Positions 53,801 through 62,313 of a DNA stretch of 64,000 bases are shown piece by piece. Within the stretch, counting starts at the first letter, position 1. Each line of letters starts with the position of its first letter. The position numbers and the translations under genes were made by a program. The notes beneath the pieces were generated by a model. That model saw only the letters and a program-made list of their open reading frames with translations, was not told the origin of the DNA and searched no databases. The stretch comes from Deltaproteobacteria bacterium (GTDB lineage Bacteria; Myxococcota_A; Polyangia; Haliangiales; Haliangiaceae), in the NCBI GenBank assembly GCA_013812655.1, contig JACCTC010000237.1, forward strand, positions 1 through 64,000, given 5' to 3'.

Positions 53801-53999
53801 CGTGAATCAGTTGCTCGGTCTTCGGGTGTTTTCCGCCACGCTTGCACGACGTCGATCCGAGCTCGGCGACGGGATCACGAGCTGGATCCGCGCAAATCCT
53901 GATCTGGAGCTCGTCGACAAGATCGTGCTGCAGTCCTCCGACGCGGAGTTCCACTGCCTGTCGATCGTCGTGTTCTTCCGCTATCGCGCGGCGGTGTGA
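53801..53999 (+). CDS. small hypothetical protein
   Basis: 65 residues from a GTG at 53801 with GGAGGAAAT just upstream, a good ribosome site. The frame is open to 53673, but the start is better fixed here. Product helical then beta (LELVDKIVLQSSDAEFHCLS, IVVFFRYRAAV). Ends 4 bp before the next gene, so likely co-transcribed. Function unknown. Confidence 0.6.
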
Positions 54000-54003
54000 T
54001 CAC

Positions 54004-54900
54004 ATGAGCCGGGTCACGGTGGAGATTTGCTCGCGAACGTTCGCGTATCCGTCCGAGTGCCCGTGTTGCGGATCGGTGCCGGATAGCGAGGTGCCGATCC
54101 AGTTCAAAGCAAGCAATCGCACCATTGCTGCGAACACCGTGCGAGAGCTCCTGTTCCCGTACTGCAGCCGCTGCGTCGGGCACGTGCGCATCTGGGAGAC
54201 CGGCTCGATGGCCTCCTCTGTGATCATGCTGACGGGCATCAGCGGCGGAATCGTGATCGCACTCTCACAGACCGCGCTTGGGGGACTGCTGGTCTTCGGT
54301 GCGGCCCTCGTCGCGGCGGTCATCGTGACGTCCATCATGCAATCGCGAGCGCGGTCGCATTGCTTGCCCTCGTGCGCGAGTGGTGCCAAGGCGGTCGTGT
54401 TCTACGGCTGGTCGGGCAGCACGAACACGTTCGCGTTCGAGTCGGCCGCCTACACGGCGCGGTTCGCCGAACAGAACGCGACCAAGTTGGCTAGCGTGGA
54501 CCCAGGCCTCCGGCACCTGCTCGAGGCGCACAAGGTCGCGCGGCTCCAGGTGCCGACACCTGCGAGTGCCACGAGAACCGTTCCTCCGCCACGCGACCTC
54601 AAGCAGTGGCTCGCTCACCTCGACCACCAACCCACCCGTGTCTCGCGTCGGATCGCGTTCGGTCGCGCGCTCGACGTCGTCTCCGATCCAGACGAGCGGG
54701 CTACCCTCGTCCACGTCGTGTGTAGCGCGGAGCTGGCACCGATCTTCGCGCGGATCGACGGTGTGGCCTCGTCAACCCGCCGCCGGGAGCTGCAGCGCGC
54801 GCTCTCCGACGTTCGTGCGGACAACATCCCCGAGGAGCTGCGCGAAGCCGAGCTCGTCGATCTCGACCGTCGGATCCGATCGACACTGCCGCCCATGTGA
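54004..54900 (+). CDS. zinc-finger/transmembrane hypothetical protein
   Basis: 298 residues from the ATG at 54004. N-terminal CxxC pairs (CPCCG, CSRC) form a likely zinc ribbon, then a hydrophobic pair (SSVIMLTGISGGIVIALSQT, GGLLVFGAALVAAVIVTSIM), then a C-terminal helical domain with two similar charged segments. It follows the 65-residue protein by 4 bp. Membrane-attached with an unknown role. Confidence 0.65.
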   Translation: MSRVTVEICSRTFAYPSECPCCGSVPDSEVPIQFKASNRTIAANTVRELLFPYCSRCVGHVRIWETGSMASSVIMLTGISGGIVIALSQTALGGLLVFGAALVAAVIVTSIMQSRARSHCLPSCASGAKAVVFYGWSGSTNTFAFESAAYTARFAEQNATKLASVDPGLRHLLEAHKVARLQVPTPASATRTVPPPRDLKQWLAHLDHQPTRVSRRIAFGRALDVVSDPDERATLVHVVCSAELAPIFARIDGVASSTRRRELQRALSDVRADNIPEELREAELVDLDRRIRSTLPPM

Positions 54901-54934
54901 CCGGAACAGACTTGCCGGATGCTAGGCTGCGTCG

Positions 54935-55909
54935 GTGCCGGCACTCGGTCTCGATATCGGGCAGCTGCTCTTCGGCCTCGTGTTCCTCTATTTCGGCGCG
55001 GAGTGGCTGGTCAGCGGCGCCGCGGGCCTTGCCAGCTCGCTCGGGATTCGCCCCCTGATCATCGGCCTCACGATCGTCGCGTACGGGACGTCGTCGCCGG
55101 AGCTAGTGGTCGGGATCAGTGCGGGCCTGCGCGATCAGGGTGCGCTCGCGCTCGGTAACGTGATCGGCTCCAACATCGCAAACCTCGGTCTCATCCTCGC
55201 GGTCGCGGCGCTCATCAAGGCACCCGTCGTCGACAGGCAGATCGTCGTGAGGGAAGTGCCGGTCCTGTTCGTGGCGACCGCGCTCGTTCCGCTGATCATG
55301 CTCGATGGTCAAGTCTCCACGACCGAAGCCGCGGGGCTGCTGGCATTCGCCGTCGGATACACCGCGTGGATGATCATCAGCTCGCGGCGAGGCACCGCAG
55401 TCGAGGTTGCCGAGGTGGCCGCCGATGCGGCAACGGCTGGAGGATTAGCGCCGCAGCGCAGCCGCGCAAGGCTGGTGCTGCTAACGCTGACGGGGCTCGC
55501 GCTACTCGTCGGTGGCGGCCACCTGCTGGTCACCGGTGCGGTGGGCATCGCGAAGGTTGCGGGGCTGAGCGATCAGGTGATCGGGTTGACGATCGTCGCG
55601 ATCGGGACGTCGCTGCCGGAGCTGGCGACCTCGGTCATCGCGGCGATGCGTGGCCACGGAGAGATCGCGGTCGGCAACGTCGTCGGCTCCAACATCTTCA
55701 ACGTGCTGTTGATCCTCGGCGCCTCGGGTTTGGCGGGGAACATCGAGGCGCCGATCGGAAGCCTGGTGATGGAGATCATGGCGCTCGGCGCGATGACGTT
55801 GCTCGCAACCATCGCGATGGCGACCCGGCGGACCATCGGCCGCACCGAGGCGGTGGCTCTATTGCTCGGATACGTCGTGTTTCTCTCGCTCCTGGCCCTG
55901 CGGTTGTGA
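54935..55909 (+). CDS. calcium/sodium antiporter (CaCA family, YrbG-like)
   Basis: 324 residues, GTG start. Two copies of the conserved alpha-repeat are visible: the first with [20 protein letters not shown] and [13 protein letters not shown], the second with [20 protein letters not shown] and [16 protein letters not shown]. About ten transmembrane helices. Matches YrbG-type cation/Ca2+ exchangers, which use the Na+ or H+ gradient to extrude Ca2+. It may relate to the Ca2+-binding TSP3 protein in the region, but not by operon. Confidence 0.92.
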   Translation: MPALGLDIGQLLFGLVFLYFGAEWLVSGAAGLASSLGIRPLIIGLTIVAYGTSSPELVVGISAGLRDQGALALGNVIGSNIANLGLILAVAALIKAPVVDRQIVVREVPVLFVATALVPLIMLDGQVSTTEAAGLLAFAVGYTAWMIISSRRGTAVEVAEVAADAATAGGLAPQRSRARLVLLTLTGLALLVGGGHLLVTGAVGIAKVAGLSDQVIGLTIVAIGTSLPELATSVIAAMRGHGEIAVGNVVGSNIFNVLLILGASGLAGNIEAPIGSLVMEIMALGAMTLLATIAMATRRTIGRTEAVALLLGYVVFLSLLALRL

Positions 55910-55931
55910 CCTCGACGACTCGGGCATCGGG

Positions 55932-56474
55932 CTAAACTGCGGCGGCGACAGCGAGGTCGGGCGCCTGCGCCGGCGCGACCTTGCCCCACCGCATCGGACC
56001 CGCGCGACGCTCGACCTCGGCGCGTAGCTCGGGCGAGAGACCGAGCGCGAACGCGACCTCGGCGACGAGGAACAGCGGTCCGTCGAGCAGGCCGCGCATG
56101 TCGTCGACGAACGCGGGCTTCTTGCCCTCGAAGTAGTGACCGAGGAACTGCAGCGCCCAGCCGCCGACGAACAGGCTGGCCGCCGTGCCGGCCCAGATCG
56201 GCAACGGCATCGCCGCGATCGCGGTGCCGAGCGCGCAGGTCGTGCCGAGCACCGCACCCATCGCCGCGCCGTAGCTCGGATCGATCGCGCGGTAGTACTT
56301 GGTTGCGAGCCCGGTCGCCGCGACGGCAGCGTTGAGCGGACCGATGCCGATGCGCGCGAGCGTTGCTTGCGTGCCGATCAGGATCATCGGGATGCCCACG
56401 AAGTGCGTCGCGACGTTGCGTCGGTCGCGGTGGTACTCGGCGTACGAGGCGAGACGGTCGAGGAGGGACGTCAT
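55932..56474 (-). CDS. Mpo1-like (DUF962) membrane protein
   Basis: 180 residues, four membrane helices, with the conserved motifs NVATHFVGIPMI and QFLGHYFEGKKPAFVDD of the Mpo1/YGL010w family. Yeast Mpo1 is an Fe2+-dependent dioxygenase in 2-hydroxy fatty acid breakdown; the His residues of both motifs are its proposed metal ligands and are present here. Start at 56474 gives the family-length protein. Convergent with the antiporter. Confidence 0.88.
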   Translation of the reverse strand: MTSLLDRLASYAEYHRDRRNVATHFVGIPMILIGTQATLARIGIGPLNAAVAATGLATKYYRAIDPSYGAAMGAVLGTTCALGTAIAAMPLPIWAGTAASLFVGGWALQFLGHYFEGKKPAFVDDMRGLLDGPLFLVAEVAFALGLSPELRAEVERRAGPMRWGKVAPAQAPDLAVAAAV

Positions 56475-56533
56475 GCGTCGAGCCTACTACGGCGGTCGAC
56501 GGCGCCGGAGGCAATAACTTTGCGGGAGCGCGA

Positions 56534-57544
56534 TCACCAGCAGGTGTGAAACGATTGCTCTTCGGCGGCGGTCGTCTTCGGGTTTCCGCCACCGCCACAG
56601 GCGGCGTACACCGCCTGGGCCTCGGTGCCGAGCTGGATCGCCAGGGTGAACAGGGCGTCCTCGTCGAGCACGCCATCGAAGCGAGTGCGATAGCGCGGAA
56701 ACGCCTTCCACTCGGCCGTGTTGAGCGTCGCGTACTGGCGCCAGCGCGGCATCCCCCTGGCGATCGCGACGGCCTCGCGTGCCGCTTGCTGGCACTCGGC
56801 TTCCTTGCCGGCCGCTTGCAGCTGAGTCGCCTCGACGAGCCGATAGCGCACGACGTTGAGCCCGTGCGCGGCGGAGTTGCCCATCGCCTCGCACGCCAGC
56901 TTGCCGCGCCCGCCGCAGCGATCGAGCGCACCGCGCTTCGACTTCGTGTAATGCGAGACCGCCACGCACTGCAGCCGCTCCTTGGTCGCCGGATGCATGC
57001 TCGGCTTCCACTCGCCCATCACGCGCACGACATCGCCGCGCGCCAGCTCCGGCTTCAGCGCGGCGCTCGCGGCGGCCTCGACCTCGGCTTGCCACGTGCC
57101 CGACTTGTTGCCCTTCGGAAACCGTCCGCGGACGGCACGCACTGCGAGCTTCGCGCCGCCGATCTCGTCCGCGATCATGAAGGGGCCGTCGTCGGCGCGC
57201 TTGCAGACGAGGTGCGTGATCTCGACTGGACCCTTGAGCTTCGTACCCGCGCGCGGGTCCGCCGCCTCGACCGCATAGCAGCTCGGCAGGCACCGCGCCT
57301 CTGCAGGCTGCGCCGGCTTCTCGCACTTCGCCGCCAGCGCCGTCGCCTGCTCGTCCTCGAGCTCGCGATGCGCCGCGGACAGCTTGCTCCGCCGCACGCG
57401 CTCGGCCTCGGCACGCTCGGCCTCCACACGCTGCGCCTTCGCCGCACGCTCGGCTGCACTCGGGCCGTTGTTGGTGGTGGTCGTTGTCGAGCTCGTCGAG
57501 CCACAGCCGACAAGCCAGGCGAGCGTGAGCGCGGAGCGATACAT
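56534..57544 (-). CDS. Thr-rich-leader lipoprotein
   Basis: 336 residues. Short signal MYRSALTLAWLVGCGSTSST with lipobox VGC, then a Thr/Asn/Ser linker and a charged coiled-coil-like stretch (AERAAKAQRVEAERAEAERV). The remainder is Cys-containing, with several conserved-looking pairs (CLPSCYAVEAAD, LDRCGGRGKLACEA). Family not recognised. Lies close downstream of hrpA in the same direction (22 bp between), so it may be read through from it. Confidence 0.75.
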   Translation of the reverse strand: MYRSALTLAWLVGCGSTSSTTTTTNNGPSAAERAAKAQRVEAERAEAERVRRSKLSAAHRELEDEQATALAAKCEKPAQPAEARCLPSCYAVEAADPRAGTKLKGPVEITHLVCKRADDGPFMIADEIGGAKLAVRAVRGRFPKGNKSGTWQAEVEAAASAALKPELARGDVVRVMGEWKPSMHPATKERLQCVAVSHYTKSKRGALDRCGGRGKLACEAMGNSAAHGLNVVRYRLVEATQLQAAGKEAECQQAAREAVAIARGMPRWRQYATLNTAEWKAFPRYRTRFDGVLDEDALFTLAIQLGTEAQAVYAACGGGGNPKTTAAEEQSFHTCW

Positions 57545-57566
57545 GGGAAGCGGCGCCTACGATACG

Positions 57567-60500
57567 TCAGCGCGTCAGCCGCGACCAGACGTCCTGCAGG
57601 CGCTGCGCGGACACCGGCACTGCTGCCTTGAGCTCGGGTGCGAAGATCTGCACGCGGAACTCCTCGATGAGCCAGCCGAGCTCCTCGAGCTCGGGGACGC
57701 GATGGCCACGGGCGTCGAGCTCGTCGCGCTTCTTCTGATAGCTCTGCCAGAACGGAGTGACCTGCGTGGCCTTCTGCAGATCCTTCTGCGGATCGTGCGA
57801 CAGCCGCTGCAGCCGTACGAGGATCGCCTTGAGATAGCGCGTGATGTGGCCGAGCCGGCTGACCGGCGTGATCCGCATCAGATCAGCCGGCACCAGGTAA
57901 CGCAGCTGGCTCCCGATGTCCTCGATCGCGGTGCGCGTCGGGCCCGGTCGGCCGGCGAGTGGCTTGAGCGCGGCGCGCACCTTGTCGAGCTCGACGCTCA
58001 GCTCGACAGCGGTGCGCCCGAGTTGCACGAGGACGCCAGGAAGCAGGCCGCGGCCGTCGGCGAGGCGCGCGGTGAAGGCCGGCTTCGTGCGCGGGAACGT
58101 GTCGGGATCCGTCAGCTGAAAGGCTTCATCGATCGCGCGCAGCACGATGTGTTTTCGCGACGGCTGTACCAGCGCTCCCGGCAGCTTCGCCTCGAGCTTC
58201 GCCAGCGTCGTGTCGAGCTGCAGCAGGAATAGCCGGCGCAGGCCCTCGCGCGTCGCGGTGGCGGCGGCCGCTGCCGATTCGAGCAACCGGACGTCGACCG
58301 CGGTCTCGGTCTCGACGAGCGCGGGGTACGCGAGCAGCGTGCGACCGCCAACCTCGAGCGTCACCGAGATGGGGAGGGTGTCGAGGTCCCAGGACCTCAG
58401 GCCCGAGCGTTCGTACCGAGCACGCGGCGCACGCGCCCACAGCTCCTTCGCGCGGTGGCCGAGCGTGCGCTGCAGATCCGCGAGGTCCCGGCTCCCTGCG
58501 ATCGTGCGCTCGTTGTCGTCGACGACGCGAAATGACAGCGCGAGGTGCGCGGGGATCGCGCGCAGATCCCAGGCATCGCGCGGCACGCGCTCGCCGGTGC
58601 GCTCCTGGATCGCGCGCTCGAGGGCGGGAAGCATCGGGCCGTCGAACGGGCGGACGGTGTTGGAGAGATGGCGCGCGAGGTCGTCGAGCGGCATCAGTGC
58701 CTTGCGCAGCGGCTTGGGGAGCGAGTCGAGCAGCGCGCGGATCTTGTCCTCGTGCCAGCCCGGAATGGTCCACGCGAGCACCTCTGGATCGAGCTGCGGC
58801 AACAGCGCGAGCGGCACCGACGCGATGATGCCGTCGTCATCCTCGCCGGGCTCGAAGCGATAGGTGAGGGACATCGTCGCGCCGCGCACCGTGAGCTGAT
58901 CGGGGTAGCGCTCGGGCGATAGCTCTTGCGCCTCGTCGAGCAGGATGTCGGCGCGCGATAGCTCGAGGATCGTCGGCTCGCGTGCCTCGGCGTCGCGGCG
59001 CCACAGCTCGAAGGTCTTGCCGCTGAAGACGTCGTCGGGGAGGCGCTGATCGAAGAACGTCCACAGCGTGTTCTCGTCGGCGAGCATGTCGCTGCGCCGT
59101 GCCTTGTCACGCAGGTGCTGGACCTCGTCGAGCAGGCGGCGGTTGTGCGCCATGAAGGTCGCGCGTGTCGTGTACTCCTGGCGGACGAGCGCGTGGGTGA
59201 TGAACAGCTCGCGGCACAGCGGCTGATCGAACGGCGCATACGACACCTTGCGATCCTTGACGATCGGCAGGCCGTAGAGCGTGACTTGCTCCTTCGCGAC
59301 GACCTGCGCAGCCTTGAGCTCCCAGTGCGGGTCACCGTGGCTGCGCTTGCACAGCGAACCGCCGGTCTTCTCGAGCCACGTCGGATCGATCTTGGCGACC
59401 GAGCGCGCGAACAGCTGCGAGGTCTCGACGAGCTCGGCGGCCATCACCCACTGCGGCGGCTTGCGCGCGAGCCCCGACGACGGATGGAGCTGGAACCGAG
59501 TCTGGCGGGCACCCACGTAGATCCGTGACTCGACGTTCCACATCCCGATCTTGCTGAGGAGACCGGGCAGCAGTGCGCGATGGATCTGCTCGCCGGACGC
59601 CGGCTGTGCGTTGGGCGCGAACTCGAGCTCGCGCATCACGCGGACGATCTGCGCGTGGATGTCCTCCCATTCGCGCATCCGGTTGAACGACAGGAAGTTC
59701 TCGCGGCAGAGCTTGTAGAGCTGGTTCCTGGTGCTCCGCTCGCGCGCCTCCTGCCAGAACGTCCACAGCTTGAGGTAGCCCGCGAAGTCGCTGCCCTCGT
59801 CCTTGAACTTGCGGTGGGCCTCGTCGGCGCGCTGCTGCGCCGCGTGCGGGCGCTCGCGTGGATCCTGCAAGCCGAGCGCGGCGGCGATGATCACGACCTC
59901 GCGCAGCGCGCCCTCGTCGCGACCACCGAGGATCATCCGGCCCAGCCGCGGATCGAGGGGTAGCCGACCCAGCTGCTCGCCGAGGCGGGTCAGCCGGCCG
60001 TCCTCGGAGATCGCGCCGATCTCCTCGAGCACGCGATAGCCCTCGTCGATCGCCCGCTTCTGCGGCGGATCGAGGAACGGGAAGCTCTCGATCTTGCCGA
60101 GGTCGAGCGCCTTCATCCGCAGGATCACGCCGGCGAGCCCGACGCGCTTGATCTCCGGATCGGTATGCGCGGGACGCGCGGTGTAGTCCTGCTCCTCGTA
60201 GAGCCGGAAGCAGATACCGCTCTCGGTGCGCCCGCACCGGCCCTTGCGCTGATCGGCGCTCGCCTTCGAGACCGGCTCGACGTGCAGCTGGGTGACGCCG
60301 GTCCGCACGTTGTAGCGATTCATGCGCGCGACGCCGGTGTCGACGACGTACACGATCCCGGGAATCGTCAGCGAGGTCTCGGCGACGTTGGTCGCCAGCA
60401 CGACGCGCCGCTGCGGCGCCGACTGGAACACCCGCTGCTGTTCTGCCGCCGGCAGTCGTGCGTAGAGCGGCAGCAGCACGGTATGTGGCAGCGCTCGCTG

Positions 60501-61289
60501 CTCGAGCTCGGCGACGGCTTCACGGATCTCGCGCTCGCCCGGCAGAAATACCAGCACGTCGTTACGCGGATCGAGCTCGGTGATCTCGTTGACCGTGTTG
60601 GCCACCACGTCGGCCATATCCGCCTCGTCCTCGCGCGGCGGCCGGTACAGCACATCGACCGGATACGTCCGACCCGAGACCTCGATGATCGGCGCGCCGC
60701 CGAAGAACGTCGCGAACCGATCGGTCTCGAGTGTCGCCGAGCTGACGATCACGCGCAGCTCGGGGCGCTGCGGCAACAGCCGCTTGAGGAAGCCGAGGAG
60801 GAAGTCGATGTTGAGGCTGCGCTCGTGTGCCTCGTCGATGATGATCGTGTCGTATGCGCGGAGCAGCGGGTCGCCCTGGATCTCGGCGAGCAGGATGCCG
60901 TCCGTCATGAACTTCACGTACGAATTCCGCTTCACCTTGTCGTTGAAGCGAACCTTGTATCCGACGACGTCGCCGAGCTCGGTCTCGAGCTCGTCGGCCA
61001 CGCGCGCGGCCACGCTGGTCGCCGCGATCCGTCGCGGTTGCGTGCAGCCGATGTACGAATTCGCGGCGCGCCCCATCGCGAGGCAGATCTTCGGTAACTG
61101 CGTCGTCTTGCCCGAGCCCGTCTCGCCGGCGACGATGATCACCGGGTGCTCGTCGATCGCATTCGCGATGTCGATGACGCGCGCCGTGATCGGCAGGTTC
61201 TCGGGGAACCGGACGCGCTCGCTCAGCCGGAGCCCGGGCCGCAGCACGCTCGGCGGCGGCAGTTCGAGAGGGGCAGGAGATCCAGTCAT
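57567..61289 (-). CDS. hrpA: ATP-dependent RNA helicase HrpA
   Basis: 1240 residues from the ATG at 61289; the open frame to 61421 is a weak extension. DEAH helicase with Walker A AGETGSGKTTQLP, the DEAH box in IIIDEAHERSLN, SAT in VSSATLETDRFATF, and motif VI DQRKGRCGRTESG. Then come the winged-helix and ratchet region, an OB-like part, and the DUF3418 C-terminal domain typical of HrpA. Complete by length. In bacteria it is linked to mRNA processing and rescue of stalled ribosomes. Confidence 0.95.
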   Translation of the reverse strand: MTGSPAPLELPPPSVLRPGLRLSERVRFPENLPITARVIDIANAIDEHPVIIVAGETGSGKTTQLPKICLAMGRAANSYIGCTQPRRIAATSVAARVADELETELGDVVGYKVRFNDKVKRNSYVKFMTDGILLAEIQGDPLLRAYDTIIIDEAHERSLNIDFLLGFLKRLLPQRPELRVIVSSATLETDRFATFFGGAPIIEVSGRTYPVDVLYRPPREDEADMADVVANTVNEITELDPRNDVLVFLPGEREIREAVAELEQRALPHTVLLPLYARLPAAEQQRVFQSAPQRRVVLATNVAETSLTIPGIVYVVDTGVARMNRYNVRTGVTQLHVEPVSKASADQRKGRCGRTESGICFRLYEEQDYTARPAHTDPEIKRVGLAGVILRMKALDLGKIESFPFLDPPQKRAIDEGYRVLEEIGAISEDGRLTRLGEQLGRLPLDPRLGRMILGGRDEGALREVVIIAAALGLQDPRERPHAAQQRADEAHRKFKDEGSDFAGYLKLWTFWQEARERSTRNQLYKLCRENFLSFNRMREWEDIHAQIVRVMRELEFAPNAQPASGEQIHRALLPGLLSKIGMWNVESRIYVGARQTRFQLHPSSGLARKPPQWVMAAELVETSQLFARSVAKIDPTWLEKTGGSLCKRSHGDPHWELKAAQVVAKEQVTLYGLPIVKDRKVSYAPFDQPLCRELFITHALVRQEYTTRATFMAHNRRLLDEVQHLRDKARRSDMLADENTLWTFFDQRLPDDVFSGKTFELWRRDAEAREPTILELSRADILLDEAQELSPERYPDQLTVRGATMSLTYRFEPGEDDDGIIASVPLALLPQLDPEVLAWTIPGWHEDKIRALLDSLPKPLRKALMPLDDLARHLSNTVRPFDGPMLPALERAIQERTGERVPRDAWDLRAIPAHLALSFRVVDDNERTIAGSRDLADLQRTLGHRAKELWARAPRARYERSGLRSWDLDTLPISVTLEVGGRTLLAYPALVETETAVDVRLLESAAAAATATREGLRRLFLLQLDTTLAKLEAKLPGALVQPSRKHIVLRAIDEAFQLTDPDTFPRTKPAFTARLADGRGLLPGVLVQLGRTAVELSVELDKVRAALKPLAGRPGPTRTAIEDIGSQLRYLVPADLMRITPVSRLGHITRYLKAILVRLQRLSHDPQKDLQKATQVTPFWQSYQKKRDELDARGHRVPELEELGWLIEEFRVQIFAPELKAAVPVSAQRLQDVWSRLTR

Positions 61290-61359
61290 GGCCGCGCGGT
61301 CAAGGTACGTAGCACCTCGGTCGCACGATGTCGCGAGCAGGGCGCCGTGGAGCGCCCCG

Positions 61360-62313
61360 TCAGGTGTGCTGATTGGAGTGGTCGAAGATGTTGATCGACT
61401 TCGGCCGCACCACGAAGTCACGGTAGCGCCCGCGGAAGTCGATGAGCCCGATGATCTCGGTCTGCTTGCCGAGGTCGAGGTTCACGACGAACTGGGTGAC
61501 CGACTCGAAGACCTGGTACAGGCCGAGGCCGGCGCCGCCGTCCTTCTGGTCGAGCTGATCGGTACCCTTGCGGAAGCACTTCGCGAGGTACTGGAGGACC
61601 GTACCGCTGGTCAGCGAGCCATAGGGATCCGCGACCGCGATGCCGAGGCGCTGGCCGTCGACGCACATCGTGACGTCGATCTGCTCGTCCGGCTGCAGCG
61701 TGACTTCCTGGGTCCGCGGGAAGTGCGCGTAGAGCGCGCGTCCATGGTTGTCGCGCGGTGCGTTGTACAGCGCGTTGGTGACGAGCTCGTCGACGACCGT
61801 GCAGAACAACTCGGTGTGGCGGCTCGAGACACCGGCGTCGGTGGCGAACCGGCGCGCGACCTCGAACACCTCGTCACGTTGACTGGTGCCGTGGATCGCG
61901 AGGGTCTTCGTCGTCGCGCCGGCGCGGAAGTACCTGTCGACGCCGAAGATCTCGCCGCGCAACATCTTCTGGAGCGTCACGGACAGCTCGTCGGCATCGA
62001 GCGCGTCGCTGCGCGCGAGGATGTTCATGAGCTGGCGCTCGCCGAACAGGATCGCGAGCTCGGGCCGATCGAACTCGCTGAGGTAGACGACCAGCCGGCC
62101 CTGCACCCGCAGATCGTCGAAACGATCGAAGAAGGCGCGGCGATGCTCGGCGGCGATTGCGTCGTAGCTCGCGACGACGATGTCGATCGGCTCGCCGATG
62201 AGCGGCAGCGCGCCCGTCGAGCAGCAGACGACAACATCGTCGACGGTCGCTCGCAGCACGTCGCCGATGATGCGTGTGCGCCCCGGATCATTCTCGATGA
62301 CAAGCGCCCGCAT
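61360..62313 (-). CDS. receiver-like/HATPase protein (RsbW-type regulator)
   Basis: 317 residues. The N-terminal 120 residues resemble a receiver (MRALVIENDPGRTRIIGDVL), but the phospho-Asp region is changed (DIVVASYDAIAAE). The C-terminal 190 residues are a GHKL ATPase of the anti-sigma serine kinase type: N-box FCTVVDELVTNALYNAP, GIAVADPYG, and GGAGLGLYQVF. No HisKA domain. Its start overlaps the stop of the adjacent Ser/Thr kinase gene (ATGA). Probably part of a partner-switching or phosphorylation circuit with that kinase. Confidence 0.82.
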   Translation of the reverse strand: MRALVIENDPGRTRIIGDVLRATVDDVVVCCSTGALPLIGEPIDIVVASYDAIAAEHRRAFFDRFDDLRVQGRLVVYLSEFDRPELAILFGERQLMNILARSDALDADELSVTLQKMLRGEIFGVDRYFRAGATTKTLAIHGTSQRDEVFEVARRFATDAGVSSRHTELFCTVVDELVTNALYNAPRDNHGRALYAHFPRTQEVTLQPDEQIDVTMCVDGQRLGIAVADPYGSLTSGTVLQYLAKCFRKGTDQLDQKDGGAGLGLYQVFESVTQFVVNLDLGKQTEIIGLIDFRGRYRDFVVRPKSINIFDHSNQHT